A DNA stretch of 64,000 bases, taken from Pseudomonas asturiensis. GTDB taxonomy: Bacteria > Pseudomonadota > Gammaproteobacteria > Pseudomonadales > Pseudomonadaceae. Below are positions 43,065 through 51,107 of this stretch, piece after piece. Position 1 is the stretch's first letter. Every line of letters begins with the position of its first letter. The stretch is from the NCBI RefSeq assembly GCF_900143095.1, contig NZ_FRDA01000010.1, forward strand, positions 1 through 64,000. The letters run 5' to 3'. The notes under the pieces were generated by a model. That model searched no databases. It was not told the origin of the DNA and saw nothing but the letters and a program-made list of their open reading frames with translations. The position numbers and the translations under genes were made by a program.

Positions 43065-43316
43065 ATGGCTCAAGTCATCGTCTATTCCAGCGACTACTGC
43101 CCGTACTGCATACGTGCCAAGCAGTTGTTGCAAAGCAAGAGTGTGGCCTTCGAGGAAATCAGGGTCGATGGCAAGCCGCAGGTTCGTGCCGAAATGACCA
43201 AGAAGGCCGGTCGCACGTCGGTACCCCAGATCTGGATCGGCTCGACCCATGTCGGCGGCTGTGACGATCTGTTCGCTCTGGAACGCGCCGGCAAGCTTGA
43301 TGCGCTGCTCGGCTGA
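43065..43316 (+). CDS. grxC: glutaredoxin 3
   Basis: An 83-aa dithiol glutaredoxin. MAQVIVYSSDYCPYCIRAKQLL carries the active site CPYC at 12-15; TSVPQIWIGSTHVGGCDDL holds the cis-Pro and glutathione-binding GGCDD. An alternative start at 43059 adds two residues and overlaps the rhodanese stop. It reduces disulfides and glutathionylated proteins. Confidence 0.95.
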   Translation: MAQVIVYSSDYCPYCIRAKQLLQSKSVAFEEIRVDGKPQVRAEMTKKAGRTSVPQIWIGSTHVGGCDDLFALERAGKLDALLG

Positions 43317-43354
43317 CTCCCCAATTTAACCGCCCCCTTTGAGAAGGATCCGAA

Positions 43355-43846
43355 ATGACCGATCAACCGAACAACGGCGCCGTGGCCAACGAAGAAGAAA
43401 ACGCTCCGCAATTCTCCTTGCAGCGTATCTATGTTCGCGACCTGTCTTTCGAAGCACCGAAAAGCCCGGCGATCTTCCGCCAGGAGTGGACTCCGACCGT
43501 CAGCCTGGACCTCAACACCCGTCAGAAGCCGCTGGAAGGCGATTTCTACGAAGTGGTGCTGACCCTCTCCGTGACCGTCAACAACGGCGAAGAAGTTGCC
43601 TTCATCGTTGAAGTGCAGCAGGCCGGTATCTTCCTGATCAAGGGCCTGGACGACGCTTCGATGAGCCACACCCTGGGCGCGTTCTGCCCGAACATCCTGT
43701 TCCCGTATGCCCGCGAAGCCATCGACAACCTGGTTGTCCGCGGCTCGTTCCCGGCGCTGATGCTGGCCCCGGTGAACTTCGACGCGCTGTACGCACAGGA
43801 ACTGCAACGCATGCAGGAAGCCGGCGAAACGCCGACTGTTCAGTAA
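43355..43846 (+). CDS. secB: protein-export chaperone SecB
   Basis: A 163-aa tetrameric chaperone that keeps preproteins unfolded and hands them to SecA. FSLQRIYVRDLSFEAPKSP is the conserved N-terminal region and LFPYAREAIDNLVVRGSFPALMLAPVNFDALY the conserved C-terminal core. AGAAGGA precedes the ATG. A rho-independent terminator follows. Confidence 0.97.
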   Translation: MTDQPNNGAVANEEENAPQFSLQRIYVRDLSFEAPKSPAIFRQEWTPTVSLDLNTRQKPLEGDFYEVVLTLSVTVNNGEEVAFIVEVQQAGIFLIKGLDDASMSHTLGAFCPNILFPYAREAIDNLVVRGSFPALMLAPVNFDALYAQELQRMQEAGETPTVQ

Positions 43847-43862
43847 GCGTAACGGTTGAATG

Positions 43863-43889
43863 AAAAAGCGCCTTTCGGGGCGCTTTTTT
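43863..43889 (+). terminator. rho-independent terminator of the secB operon
   Basis: AAAAGCGCC, TTTCGG, GGCGCTTTT followed by TT, 17 bases after the secB stop. Confidence 0.85.
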
Positions 43890-43946
43890 GTGGAGCGATA
43901 TACCTCTGTACTGACGCACCGCTGTCTCGCAGCAAACCATCAGACT

Positions 43947-44032
43947 GTGGGAGGCGGCTTGCCGGCGATGCTTTTTCTGAGGTGACACATCAGTGACTGA
44001 ACGGACGCCATCGCCGGCAAGCCGCCTCCCAC
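43947..44032. repeat. REP pair (inverted)
   Basis: GTGGGAGGCGGCTTGCCGGC and GCCGGCAAGCCGCCTCCCAC in inverted orientation between convergent secB and trmL. Confidence 0.85.
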
Positions 44033-44090
44033 AAGGAATTCTGATTTCAGAGAACCTGCGTGGGAATGCACCCCGCATCCGCTCACGGCG

Positions 44091-44546
44091 TTACGCGAAT
44101 CCGTGCTGACGCCAGGCCTCATAGACGGCCACGGCGACGGTGTTGGACAGGTTCAGGCTGCGGCAGCCTTCACGCATGGGCAGGCGCAGGCGATGGTCGC
44201 CGCTCAATGCGTCGAGCACTTCGGCAGGCAGGCCCCGGCTTTCCGGGCCAAACAGAAAGGCATCGCCCGGCTCGAAGCTGACATCATGAAACGGGCGCGA
44301 GCCCTTGGTGGTAAAGGCAAACAGCCGCGGGTGGCCGATCTTCTCCAGACAACTGGCCAGGTCGGCATGGGTCTGCAGCGTGGCATACTCGTGATAGTCG
44401 AGACCCGCCCGGCGCAGGCGTTTATCGTCCAGCTCGAAACCCAAGGGTTCGATCAAATGCAGGGTGCAGCCGCTGTTGGCGCACAACCTGATGACATTGC
44501 CGGTATTCGGCGGAATTTCTGGTTGAAAAAGGATGACGTGAAACAT
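44091..44546 (-). CDS. trmL: tRNA (cytidine/uridine-34-2'-O)-methyltransferase
   Basis: A 151-aa SPOUT enzyme that methylates the ribose of the wobble base of tRNA-Leu. MFHVILFQPEIPPNTGNVIRLCANSG is the family N-terminus; FLFGPESRGLP and LRLPMREGCRSLNLSNTVAVAVYEA form the trefoil-knot SAM site. It starts at 44546, divergent from and overlapping by two bases the longest frame of the next gene. The far longer upstream extension of this frame is antisense to that gene and rejected. Confidence 0.95.
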   Translation of the reverse strand: MFHVILFQPEIPPNTGNVIRLCANSGCTLHLIEPLGFELDDKRLRRAGLDYHEYATLQTHADLASCLEKIGHPRLFAFTTKGSRPFHDVSFEPGDAFLFGPESRGLPAEVLDALSGDHRLRLPMREGCRSLNLSNTVAVAVYEAWRQHGFA

Positions 44547-44571
44547 GCACGGCTCCGAACGAAAGGACGGG

Positions 44572-44985
44572 ATGCATTCTACCCCTGAAGAGGACCCCAG
44601 ACCGAAGCTCTGGCCGCGTGTTCTTGGTTCGATGGCCATTGTCGGCTTCACCATCGGCACGATTATCGGTCGTTTGCAGCAGCCTGTGCCGGTCGAACTG
44701 GAACAGATCGAAGAGTTGCCGACGGGGCTTGCACTGTGGTTCGACGAGCAACCCAGGTACGAAGCCAGTACGGTCGATGGTGCCATGGTGGTCAGGCTCG
44801 ATGCGTCCGGGCGGCCGTGGAATGGCCAATTGCGGTTCGACAACAGGGTTGCACGCTGGAAGCTGGAACGAGGGGAGAAGGGGTTGGTGCTGACGCTCCT
44901 GGCAGCCCGTCCACTTCACGGCGACTGGCGCACTGAGAAGGTGGACGGGCGCTGGAGACTGGAGGTCAGTCTCCGGGAGGAATAA
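44572..44985 (+). CDS. conserved hypothetical membrane-anchored protein
   Basis: A 137-aa protein from the ATG at 44572 (AAAGGA lies about 6-11 nt upstream; an in-frame ATG at 44545 is less likely). One membrane helix (VLGSMAIVGFTIGTIIGRL, about 18-36) anchors a C-terminal domain with TGLALWFDEQPRY and the ending GRWRLEVSLREE, probably in the periplasm. Conserved beside trmL in pseudomonads in my memory; function unknown. A leftward sigma54-type promoter lies about 60 bases past its stop. Confidence 0.75.
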   Translation: MHSTPEEDPRPKLWPRVLGSMAIVGFTIGTIIGRLQQPVPVELEQIEELPTGLALWFDEQPRYEASTVDGAMVVRLDASGRPWNGQLRFDNRVARWKLERGEKGLVLTLLAARPLHGDWRTEKVDGRWRLEVSLREE

Positions 44986-44989
44986 AAGA

Positions 44990-45037
44990 GGGGATTCCCC
45001 GGCCTGCCTGTACCAAGGTCCCCAAAACGGGTGATGT
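44990..45037 (-). ncRNA. candidate nitrogen-regulated sRNA (NrsZ-like position)
   Basis: The sigma54-type promoter at 45047-45062 would start leftward transcription near 45036. About 45 bases on, GGGG-AAT-CCCC followed by TCTTTTATT is a weak terminator-like hairpin, giving a possible RNA of about 50-60 nt. I recall that NrsZ in other Pseudomonas lies between ntrC and the gene next to trmL, is sigma54- and NtrC-dependent and has an active ~60-nt part. Position, orientation and promoter fit; the sequence itself I cannot align. Confidence 0.38.
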
Positions 45038-45046
45038 AATACCTAT

Positions 45047-45062
45047 TGCAGGCAGCGTGCCA
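45047..45062 (-). promoter_or_regulatory. sigma54 (RpoN) promoter, -24/-12
   Basis: Minus strand TGGCACGCTGCCTGCA matches the RpoN consensus TGGCACG-N4-TTGCA with one mismatch (C for T in the -12 element) and correct spacing. It points left, toward the 3' end of the 137-aa gene and trmL. Confidence 0.68.
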
Positions 45063-45203
45063 GTTTTGAGAAACAAGCGATAAAATCCGTTCCCAGCGCC
45101 GCAAAGGCCGTAATGCCGGGCTTCGACAGGCTGACGCCTTGGCGCTGGCCCCTTCAGCTATTCATCCAGCGGCTCATACAACAGCGCGTTTGCCCCGCTT
45201 TGT

Positions 45204-45231
45204 GCACCCAATTTGCGCATCACAACGGTGC
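45204..45231. promoter_or_regulatory. pair of NtrC-like enhancer dyads
   Basis: Two 15-base dyads, GCACCCAATTTGCGC (45204-45218) and GCATCACAACGGTGC (45217-45231), approximate the NtrC consensus GCACCAAAATGGTGC (about 10 of 15 each). They lie about 150 bases upstream of the sigma54 promoter, a usual enhancer distance. Confidence 0.5.
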
Positions 45232-45273
45232 GTCACACCAAGCTGATGCAATTTGTGTCCTGAGTCAGCAGAC

Positions 45274-46104
45274 TCAATGATGCTGACCGTGCCAGGGCAC
45301 CAGTTTGCGTTGCAGCGCCCGCAGGCTCAGCTCCATGGCGAAGGCGATGATCGCGATCACCAGAATCCCCAGCACCACCACATCGGTGACCAGGAACTGC
45401 GCCGCCGACTGCACCATGAAGCCCAGCCCGCTGGTGGCGGCGATGAGTTCGGCAGCGACCAGGGTCGACCAGCCCACGCCGAGCCCGATGCGCACGCCGG
45501 TCAGGATGTCCGGCAGTGCGCTGGGCAGGATGACGTGGCGAATCAACTGCCATCGCGTGGCACCCAATGACTGCGCAGCGCGTACTTTGGCCGGATCGAC
45601 TGTTCGTACGCCGGTTGCCGTGGCAATGGCGATGGGCGCGAAGATCGCCAGATAGATCAGCAGCACCTTGGAAAACTCGCCGATGCCGAACCAGATCACG
45701 ATCAGCGGCAGATAGGCCAGAGGCGGAATAGGGCGGTAGAACTCGATCAGCGGATCGAGAATGCCCTGCGCGACACGGTTGTGGCCGATGGCGATCCCTA
45801 CCGGAATGGCTGTCAGTATCGCTGCGCCCAGGCCTAGCCCGATACGTTGCAGGCTGGCCCCCAGATGCTGCCAGAGCGTGGAGTCCATGTAGCCCTGGGT
45901 CAACAGCAGCCAGGCTTTCTCCAGCACATCCGAAGGCGGCGGCAGGAACAAGGGCTCGATCCATTCGGCTGCGGTTACGGCCCACCACAGCGTCAGCAGT
46001 ACCACCAGGGTCGCGACGCTGATGGCGCGCGTACTCAGGAACAGGCGCTGCCTGCGTGCCGGTGTCCCGGATTTGACCGGGTTGCTCAGTTCATAGCTGT
46101 TCAT
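45274..46104 (-). CDS. tauC: taurine/sulfonate ABC transporter permease
   Basis: A 276-aa inner-membrane permease with about six helices starting at the ATG at 46104 (overlaps the tauB stop by 4 bases; a longer frame to 46353 is antisense-like and rejected). The EAA loop KVRAAQSLGATRWQLIRHVILPSALPDIL is near 168-196. WWAVTAAEWIEPLFLPPPSDVLEKAWLLL near the N-terminus is typical of TauC/SsuC. Last gene of tauABC; no tauD follows before the next genes. Confidence 0.9.
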   Translation of the reverse strand: MNSYELSNPVKSGTPARRQRLFLSTRAISVATLVVLLTLWWAVTAAEWIEPLFLPPPSDVLEKAWLLLTQGYMDSTLWQHLGASLQRIGLGLGAAILTAIPVGIAIGHNRVAQGILDPLIEFYRPIPPLAYLPLIVIWFGIGEFSKVLLIYLAIFAPIAIATATGVRTVDPAKVRAAQSLGATRWQLIRHVILPSALPDILTGVRIGLGVGWSTLVAAELIAATSGLGFMVQSAAQFLVTDVVVLGILVIAIIAFAMELSLRALQRKLVPWHGQHH

Positions 46105-46886
46105 GCGTGCTGCTCCCGCGCGCGTTGCGAAAAGACGCTGGCCAGCACGTGCTCGCGGGTTTCGATGAATCGTGGATCGGATTTGATTGCCCGTGCCGAT
46201 TCGCCGGCGCTGTAGCGTTGGCCGAAGTCCAGGCGCAGGTGTTCGGCGATGCGTCCGGGATCGGGCGCGAGCAGGATCAGGTCCGTGGCAAGGAAAACCG
46301 CTTCCTCTATATCGTGGGTGATCAGGAATACCGGCTTGGCGGTGCGTCGCCACACCTGCAGCAGCAGTTCCTGCATGCTTTCACGCGTGAAGGCGTCCAG
46401 TGCGCCGAAGGGCTCGTCCATCAGCAGCACCCGAGGGTCGGCTGCCAGCGCTCGAGCCAGCCCGACACGCTGCCGCTGCCCGCCGGATAGCTGCCAGATG
46501 CGCCGCTGTTCAAAGCCGCTCAGGTCCACCAGTGCGAGCATGTCCCGCGCCTTTGCTTCCCGCTCATTCCTGCCGACGCCTGCCAGTTCCAGGCCGAAGG
46601 CGACGTTGGCCAGCACGTTCTGCCAGGGCAGCAAGGCATCATCCTGAAACACCACGCCACGTTCGGCGCCTGGCCCTTCAACCGGTACGCCGTCCAGGGT
46701 GATGCGTCCGGTGTCGGGCGTGATGAAGCCTGCGATCAGGTTCAGCAGTGAGGTCTTGCCGCTACCCGAAGGGCCGAGGGCCACCAGCAACTGGTCCGGG
46801 CCCAGGCTCAGGTTGATGTCCGTCAGTACGGGCTGCGCTGCGCCGGGGTACTGTGCGCCGACGCGCTTGAGTTGCAGTAAGGCCAT
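46101..46886 (-). CDS. tauB: taurine ABC transporter ATP-binding protein
   Basis: A 261-aa ATPase of the sulfonate/nitrate/taurine importer class. Walker A GPSGSGKTSLL near 37-47, signature LSGGQRQRVGLARAL near 133-147, Walker B VLLMDEPFGALDAFTRE near 154-170, and switch THDIEEAVFLA. It starts 24 bases after tauA ends and overlaps tauC. Sulfur starvation control is expected from the family. Confidence 0.92.
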   Translation of the reverse strand: MALLQLKRVGAQYPGAAQPVLTDINLSLGPDQLLVALGPSGSGKTSLLNLIAGFITPDTGRITLDGVPVEGPGAERGVVFQDDALLPWQNVLANVAFGLELAGVGRNEREAKARDMLALVDLSGFEQRRIWQLSGGQRQRVGLARALAADPRVLLMDEPFGALDAFTRESMQELLLQVWRRTAKPVFLITHDIEEAVFLATDLILLAPDPGRIAEHLRLDFGQRYSAGESARAIKSDPRFIETREHVLASVFSQRAREQHA

Positions 46887-46910
46887 GGCCTTTGGCTCCT
46901 TCAGGGCTGA

Positions 46911-47888
46911 TCAGCGTGCGATGAATGTAGCCGTCACGTAAGGCGAGTAGTCGGGCAGCACGGCGTCGACCTTGCCTTGTTCTTTGAGGAAGGCAGCCGT
47001 TTTGGTCACCGCTTCAATGGTGGGCGCACCGAGTAGCGCGGTCTGCTCGGCAGCCAGCGGGTAGACATTGCCCTGCAGCAGGCCGGGAATGTCCGCCGCC
47101 TTCGCGCCGGAGAGGCGGGTCAGCTTGTCGATGTTGGCGGCGTTGGCGATCCAGGCATTTGGGTCCTGACGATACTGTGCGTAGGCGTCGAGGGTGACTT
47201 TGGCGAAGGCGCTGACCACCTCCGGGTGCTTGGCGGCGAAATCCTTGCGCACGATCCAGGCGTCGAACGTGGGTGCGCCGACCCTGGCCAGTTCGCCGGA
47301 CGTTATAAGCACTTTGCCGGTTTCCTTGGCGACGCCCAGCGCCGGGTCCCACACATAGGTCGCATCAATGTCACCGCGTTTCCATGCCGCAGCAATAGCC
47401 GGTGGGGCAAGGTTCAGGATCGTCACCCTGGCTGGATCGATATTCCAGTGCTTGAGCGCGGCCAACAGGCTGTAGTGCCCGGTGGACACGAACGGCACGG
47501 CGATCTTCTTGCCGATCAGGTCCTGCGCAGAATTGATCCCCGACCCGTTGCGCGCCACCAGCGCTTCTGCCGCGCCGATCTGGGTGGCGATCAGGAACGT
47601 TTCCACCGGCAGCTTGCGTGTCGCTGCAGCGGTGAACGGGCTTGAGCCCAGATAGCCAATCTGAACATCGCCGGAGGCAATCGCGGTGATCACGTCAGCA
47701 CCATTCTCGAACTTGCGCCAGGCGATTTTCGAGTCGGTGGCCTTTTCGTACGCGTTATCGGACTGAGCCACTTTGGCCGGATCCACGGTGGTCTGGTAGG
47801 CCACGGTGAAGTCGGCCGCCTGGGCGATAAAGGCCGCACCGGTCAGCGACAGCGCCGTCAACAGGCGCAGGGAGAAGTGCAGTTTCAT
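46911..47888 (-). CDS. tauA: taurine ABC transporter periplasmic binding protein
   Basis: A 325-aa binding protein with a signal peptide (ends AQA, about residue 24). The mature part DFTVAYQTTVDPAKVAQ and ASGDVQIGYLGSSPFTAAATRKLPVE are typical of TauA. It is the promoter-proximal gene of leftward tauABC. AT-rich DNA with TAATGCTTAAATG-type text lies upstream, as at other Pseudomonas sulfonate operons. Confidence 0.92.
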   Translation of the reverse strand: MKLHFSLRLLTALSLTGAAFIAQAADFTVAYQTTVDPAKVAQSDNAYEKATDSKIAWRKFENGADVITAIASGDVQIGYLGSSPFTAAATRKLPVETFLIATQIGAAEALVARNGSGINSAQDLIGKKIAVPFVSTGHYSLLAALKHWNIDPARVTILNLAPPAIAAAWKRGDIDATYVWDPALGVAKETGKVLITSGELARVGAPTFDAWIVRKDFAAKHPEVVSAFAKVTLDAYAQYRQDPNAWIANAANIDKLTRLSGAKAADIPGLLQGNVYPLAAEQTALLGAPTIEAVTKTAAFLKEQGKVDAVLPDYSPYVTATFIAR

Positions 47889-48664
47889 GGCGGTGCTCCG
47901 AATCAGGCGGGCCGGGAATTGGCTGAAAGCGGAGGCTAAATGATCTAAGAAACGCTAAATAAATAACATTTAAGCATTAGCTTATGAAGGGTTTTGCGTC
48001 CTTCTGGTGGGGAGTTAAGCGTTGTGAGGCACACCTGAAACTGTCTCGCATCGGCCAATCGGCTCGCGCACAGGTCGGCGAGACCGCTAAAAGCCCATTT
48101 GGTTCATCGTCTTAACCGTTCGAGCGGTCATGCGAGGGGTAAAAATGAACGTGTTGAACCTCAAAAAACGATTATTTTTATTTCTTCACCGGTGTTTCCA
48201 TCGGAAACGTCAATGTGGTGACAACTGTAACATTAGGTGCTTATTCTCCGCGAAGTACCCGATTTATAAGGGGTTTGAGCACGAGATCTTCAGGTTTTGT
48301 GTTCGCGGGATATGACTGGCCAGTCGGTATGTGGCTAAGTGATGGCTCAAAACCCGACGATCTGACGAACGGTCGCAAAATATTTTTTGGGAATTAGCGA
48401 ATTAGGTCGATACACTCCGTGACGTCTTTGTGACACGAGTTGTGACATATGCCGAAAGGTTCTTAGGATCAGATAAATGATTCCTTTTGGACCTGAAGGG
48501 TTTTCACTACCTTGCTGCACTGACATACGCGGTCTAGTCAAGCAGTCGTGGCGTTCAGAAACCATTGACCTCAGGGTCGGGACTGTCGCCTATCGCGAAT
48601 CCGGAAGTCAGGGCAAAGCCCGGCATTCTGGACATAAAAAATTAGATTCACGAGGAGCGTAGCA
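47889..48664. other. long divergent spacer between tauA and the porin gene
   Basis: A 776-base non-coding region. The first ~110 bases are AT-rich and should contain the tau promoter. From about 48130 to 48470 the DNA is AT-richer than the genome, with short frames but no ribosome site of note; a short transferred segment or a long regulated porin leader could explain it. A ribosome site GAGGAG lies just before the porin start. Confidence 0.45.
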
Positions 48665-50026
48665 ATGAAGAAGTCCACCCTGGCCCTGGCCGTAACCGTT
48701 GGTGTATTGGCTCAGCAGGCCGGTGCAGCTGGTTTCCTTGAAGACAGCAAAGCGTCCATCAGTTCTCGTACCCTGTATTTCAACAACGACCTGCGCGAAG
48801 GCGTTCGTGCTTCCGACCAGCGCGAAACCGCGACTGGCCTGAAGTTCGACTACCTGTCTGGCTACACGCAAGGCACCGTTGGTTTCGGCCTCGATCTGCA
48901 AGCTGTCATGGGCCTGCATCTGGGTGGCGGCATTGATCACCATTCGGCATCCACAGCCAACACCGTTGTGCCTACTGACACTGACGGTTCTTCGGTCAGC
49001 GACTGGAGCCGTGCCGGTGCCAACGCCAAGGTGCGCTTCTCCAAAACCGAGCTGAAAGTCGGTAACGCTCTGGCTCCAAACCTGCCGATCCTGGTCAGCA
49101 ACGACGGTCGCTTGCTGCCTCAGGCGTTCGAAGGCGGCATCGTTACGTCCAAGGACCTGGACAACTTCACCATCACTGGCGGTCAACTGACCAAGTCCAG
49201 CGGTCGTGCGTCGAGCAACTGGGCTGACCTGTCCGTTGCCGGTGCCACCCAAGGCAGCGATCACTTCCGTTTCGCCGGTGCTGACTGGAAGGTCACCAAA
49301 GACCTGACCCTGCAGTACTACTTCGCGAACCTGGAAGACTTCTACAAGCAGCACTTCCTGGGCCTGGTTCACGTTTACCCGATCGCTGACAACCAGACGT
49401 TCAAGACTGACCTGCGTTACTTCAACAGCAGCTCCGATGGCAAGAACAGCAGCAACACCGCTGGCTACGGTTTCAACAACAACAGCGGTTACGCAAAAAC
49501 CACCGGTGAAGTTGACAACCAGACCTGGTCTGCCATGTTCACGTACACCCTGGGCGGTCACGCATTCCTGGTGGGTCACCAACAGATCGGCGACGACGGC
49601 GGCCTGGTGTTCCTGAACCAGGGCAACGTTGTTGACGGCCGCGGTCGTCCTGAAGGCAACGGCGGCGCAAGCTTCTACTCGTTCACTGACTCGATGATCA
49701 ACGGCTTCAACCGTGCCGGTGAAAACACCACCTTCGGTCAGTACTCGTATGACTTCGCCAAGCTGGGCGTTCCAGGCCTGAAAGCTGCAATCGCTTACCT
49801 GCACGGTGATGACATCAAAGGTGCTCGTGGCACGACTGCCTTTGGTAAAGAGTACTCCGAGTGGGAACGCGACATGCGCGTAGACTACGTGCTGCAGAGC
49901 GGTCCGTTGAAGGGTTTCGGCACTACCGTTCGTTACGGCACCTACCGTGCTGAAGACGGCCTGAACAACTCGACGAACGCCGATCAGGCTCGTGTGATCT
50001 TCAACTACACCTACAACTTCATGTAA
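48665..50026 (+). CDS. OprD-family outer-membrane porin
   Basis: A 453-aa porin precursor with a signal peptide (ends AGA, about residue 20). The mature N-terminus GFLEDSKASISSRTLYFNNDLREG is the OprD/OprE hallmark, repeated amphipathic beta strands follow, and the protein ends in Phe-Met (NYTYNFM) after a terminal strand with aromatic residues. OprD porins import small organic molecules such as amino acids or acids. The specific substrate is not clear; the OprE/OprQ branch is most similar to my eye. A terminator follows. Confidence 0.9.
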   Translation: MKKSTLALAVTVGVLAQQAGAAGFLEDSKASISSRTLYFNNDLREGVRASDQRETATGLKFDYLSGYTQGTVGFGLDLQAVMGLHLGGGIDHHSASTANTVVPTDTDGSSVSDWSRAGANAKVRFSKTELKVGNALAPNLPILVSNDGRLLPQAFEGGIVTSKDLDNFTITGGQLTKSSGRASSNWADLSVAGATQGSDHFRFAGADWKVTKDLTLQYYFANLEDFYKQHFLGLVHVYPIADNQTFKTDLRYFNSSSDGKNSSNTAGYGFNNNSGYAKTTGEVDNQTWSAMFTYTLGGHAFLVGHQQIGDDGGLVFLNQGNVVDGRGRPEGNGGASFYSFTDSMINGFNRAGENTTFGQYSYDFAKLGVPGLKAAIAYLHGDDIKGARGTTAFGKEYSEWERDMRVDYVLQSGPLKGFGTTVRYGTYRAEDGLNNSTNADQARVIFNYTYNFM

Positions 50027-50044
50027 GTGTACTGAGCGTCAAGG

Positions 50045-50072
50045 AAACCCCGCCCCGTGCGGGGTTTCTTTT
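50045..50072 (+). terminator. rho-independent terminator of the porin gene
   Basis: AAACCCCGC, CCCGT, GCGGGGTTT followed by CTTTTG, 19 bases after the stop. Confidence 0.85.
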
Positions 50073-50195
50073 GCCTGTTTTTTGATATTCATTATCGATC
50101 TATCCAAAGCGATATCTATTCTTTTTAAATTACTTCACGAGCAGGCACAGTGGTCTTGACTGAAAGACTCAATCGAACAAGACAGGAGCTGCACC

Positions 50196-50834
50196 ATGAC
50201 ACTGCGACTTGGCGATATCGCCCCCGACTTCGAGCAAGAATCCAGTGAGGGCCGTATACGCTTCCATGAATGGCTGGGTGACAGCTGGGGTGTTTTGTTT
50301 TCCCACCCCGCCGACTTCACGCCGGTCTGCACCACCGAATTGGGTTTCACCGCCAAATTGAAAGACGAGTTCGCCAGGCGCGGCGTCAAGGCCATTGCGC
50401 TGTCGGTGGACCCGGTCGATTCGCATATCAAGTGGATCGACGACATCAACACCACGCAGAACACCCAGGTCAATTTCCCGATCCTGGCTGACGCGGACCG
50501 CAAGGTGTCCGATCTGTACGACCTGATCCATCCCAATGCCAACGACACGCTGACCGTGCGCTCGCTGTTCGTGATCGACCCGAACAAGAAAGTGCGCCTG
50601 ACCATCACTTATCCGGCCAGCACGGGGCGTAACTTTCATGAAATTCTGCGGGTCATCGATTCACTGCAATTGACCGACAACTACAAGGTCGCCACGCCCG
50701 CCAACTGGGTGGACGGCGATGATGTGGTCATCGTGCCGTCGATCAAGGATGAAGAAGAGATCAAGCAGCGCTTTCCCAAGGGCTACACAGCCGTCACGCC
50801 TTACCTGCGCCTGACGCCTCAGCCCAATCGTTGA
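50196..50834 (+). CDS. lsfA: 1-Cys peroxiredoxin (LsfA/Prx6 type)
   Basis: A 212-aa peroxidase that reduces H2O2 and organic hydroperoxides. The peroxidatic Cys is C45 in HPADFTPVCTTELG; there is no resolving Cys in the C-terminal part, as in Prx6. In P. putida and P. aeruginosa, lsfA lies beside the ssu sulfonate operon and responds to sulfur starvation; the same gene order occurs here, with ssuA 270 bases downstream. AGGAGC lies 5-9 nt before the ATG. Confidence 0.93.
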   Translation: MTLRLGDIAPDFEQESSEGRIRFHEWLGDSWGVLFSHPADFTPVCTTELGFTAKLKDEFARRGVKAIALSVDPVDSHIKWIDDINTTQNTQVNFPILADADRKVSDLYDLIHPNANDTLTVRSLFVIDPNKKVRLTITYPASTGRNFHEILRVIDSLQLTDNYKVATPANWVDGDDVVIVPSIKDEEEIKQRFPKGYTAVTPYLRLTPQPNR

Positions 50835-50862
50835 TTCCTGATTACCAAGCGTGGGGTTATTC

Positions 50863-50886
50863 GGGCCGATTTATCGGCCCTTTTTT
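50863..50886 (+). terminator. rho-independent terminator of lsfA
   Basis: GGGCCGAT, TT, ATCGGCCC followed by six T, about 28 bases after the stop. The very small loop is unusual, but the T-run is good. Confidence 0.85.
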
Positions 50887-50914
50887 ATGGGTGTTCGCGC
50901 CTGAACCGACGCTA

Positions 50915-50936
50915 TCGCCGGCAAGCCGCCTCCCGC
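50915..50936. repeat. single REP element
   Basis: CGCCGGCAAGCCGCCTCCCGC is a lone arm of the GTGGGAGGCGGCTTGCCGGC type, with one change, without its inverted partner. Confidence 0.7.
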
Positions 50937-51107
50937 GGTATGCGTGTTGCGAGAGGTCGGAACAGGCACGGGCTCATAGCATCTTGTTATATTCATTTAC
51001 GGAATAACCAAATGAATAAATGAGATTTATAGATATAAAAAATCACTGTTACTGTCACTCCATTCCGGCGATTCACGCCATGTCGATATTCACCAAAGGA
51101 GCGCGCC

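Noticed and set aside
45120..45260. Searched for a tauD remnant downstream of tauC
   Set aside because: Leftward frames here are shorter than 25 codons and show none of the iron-binding motifs of TauD.
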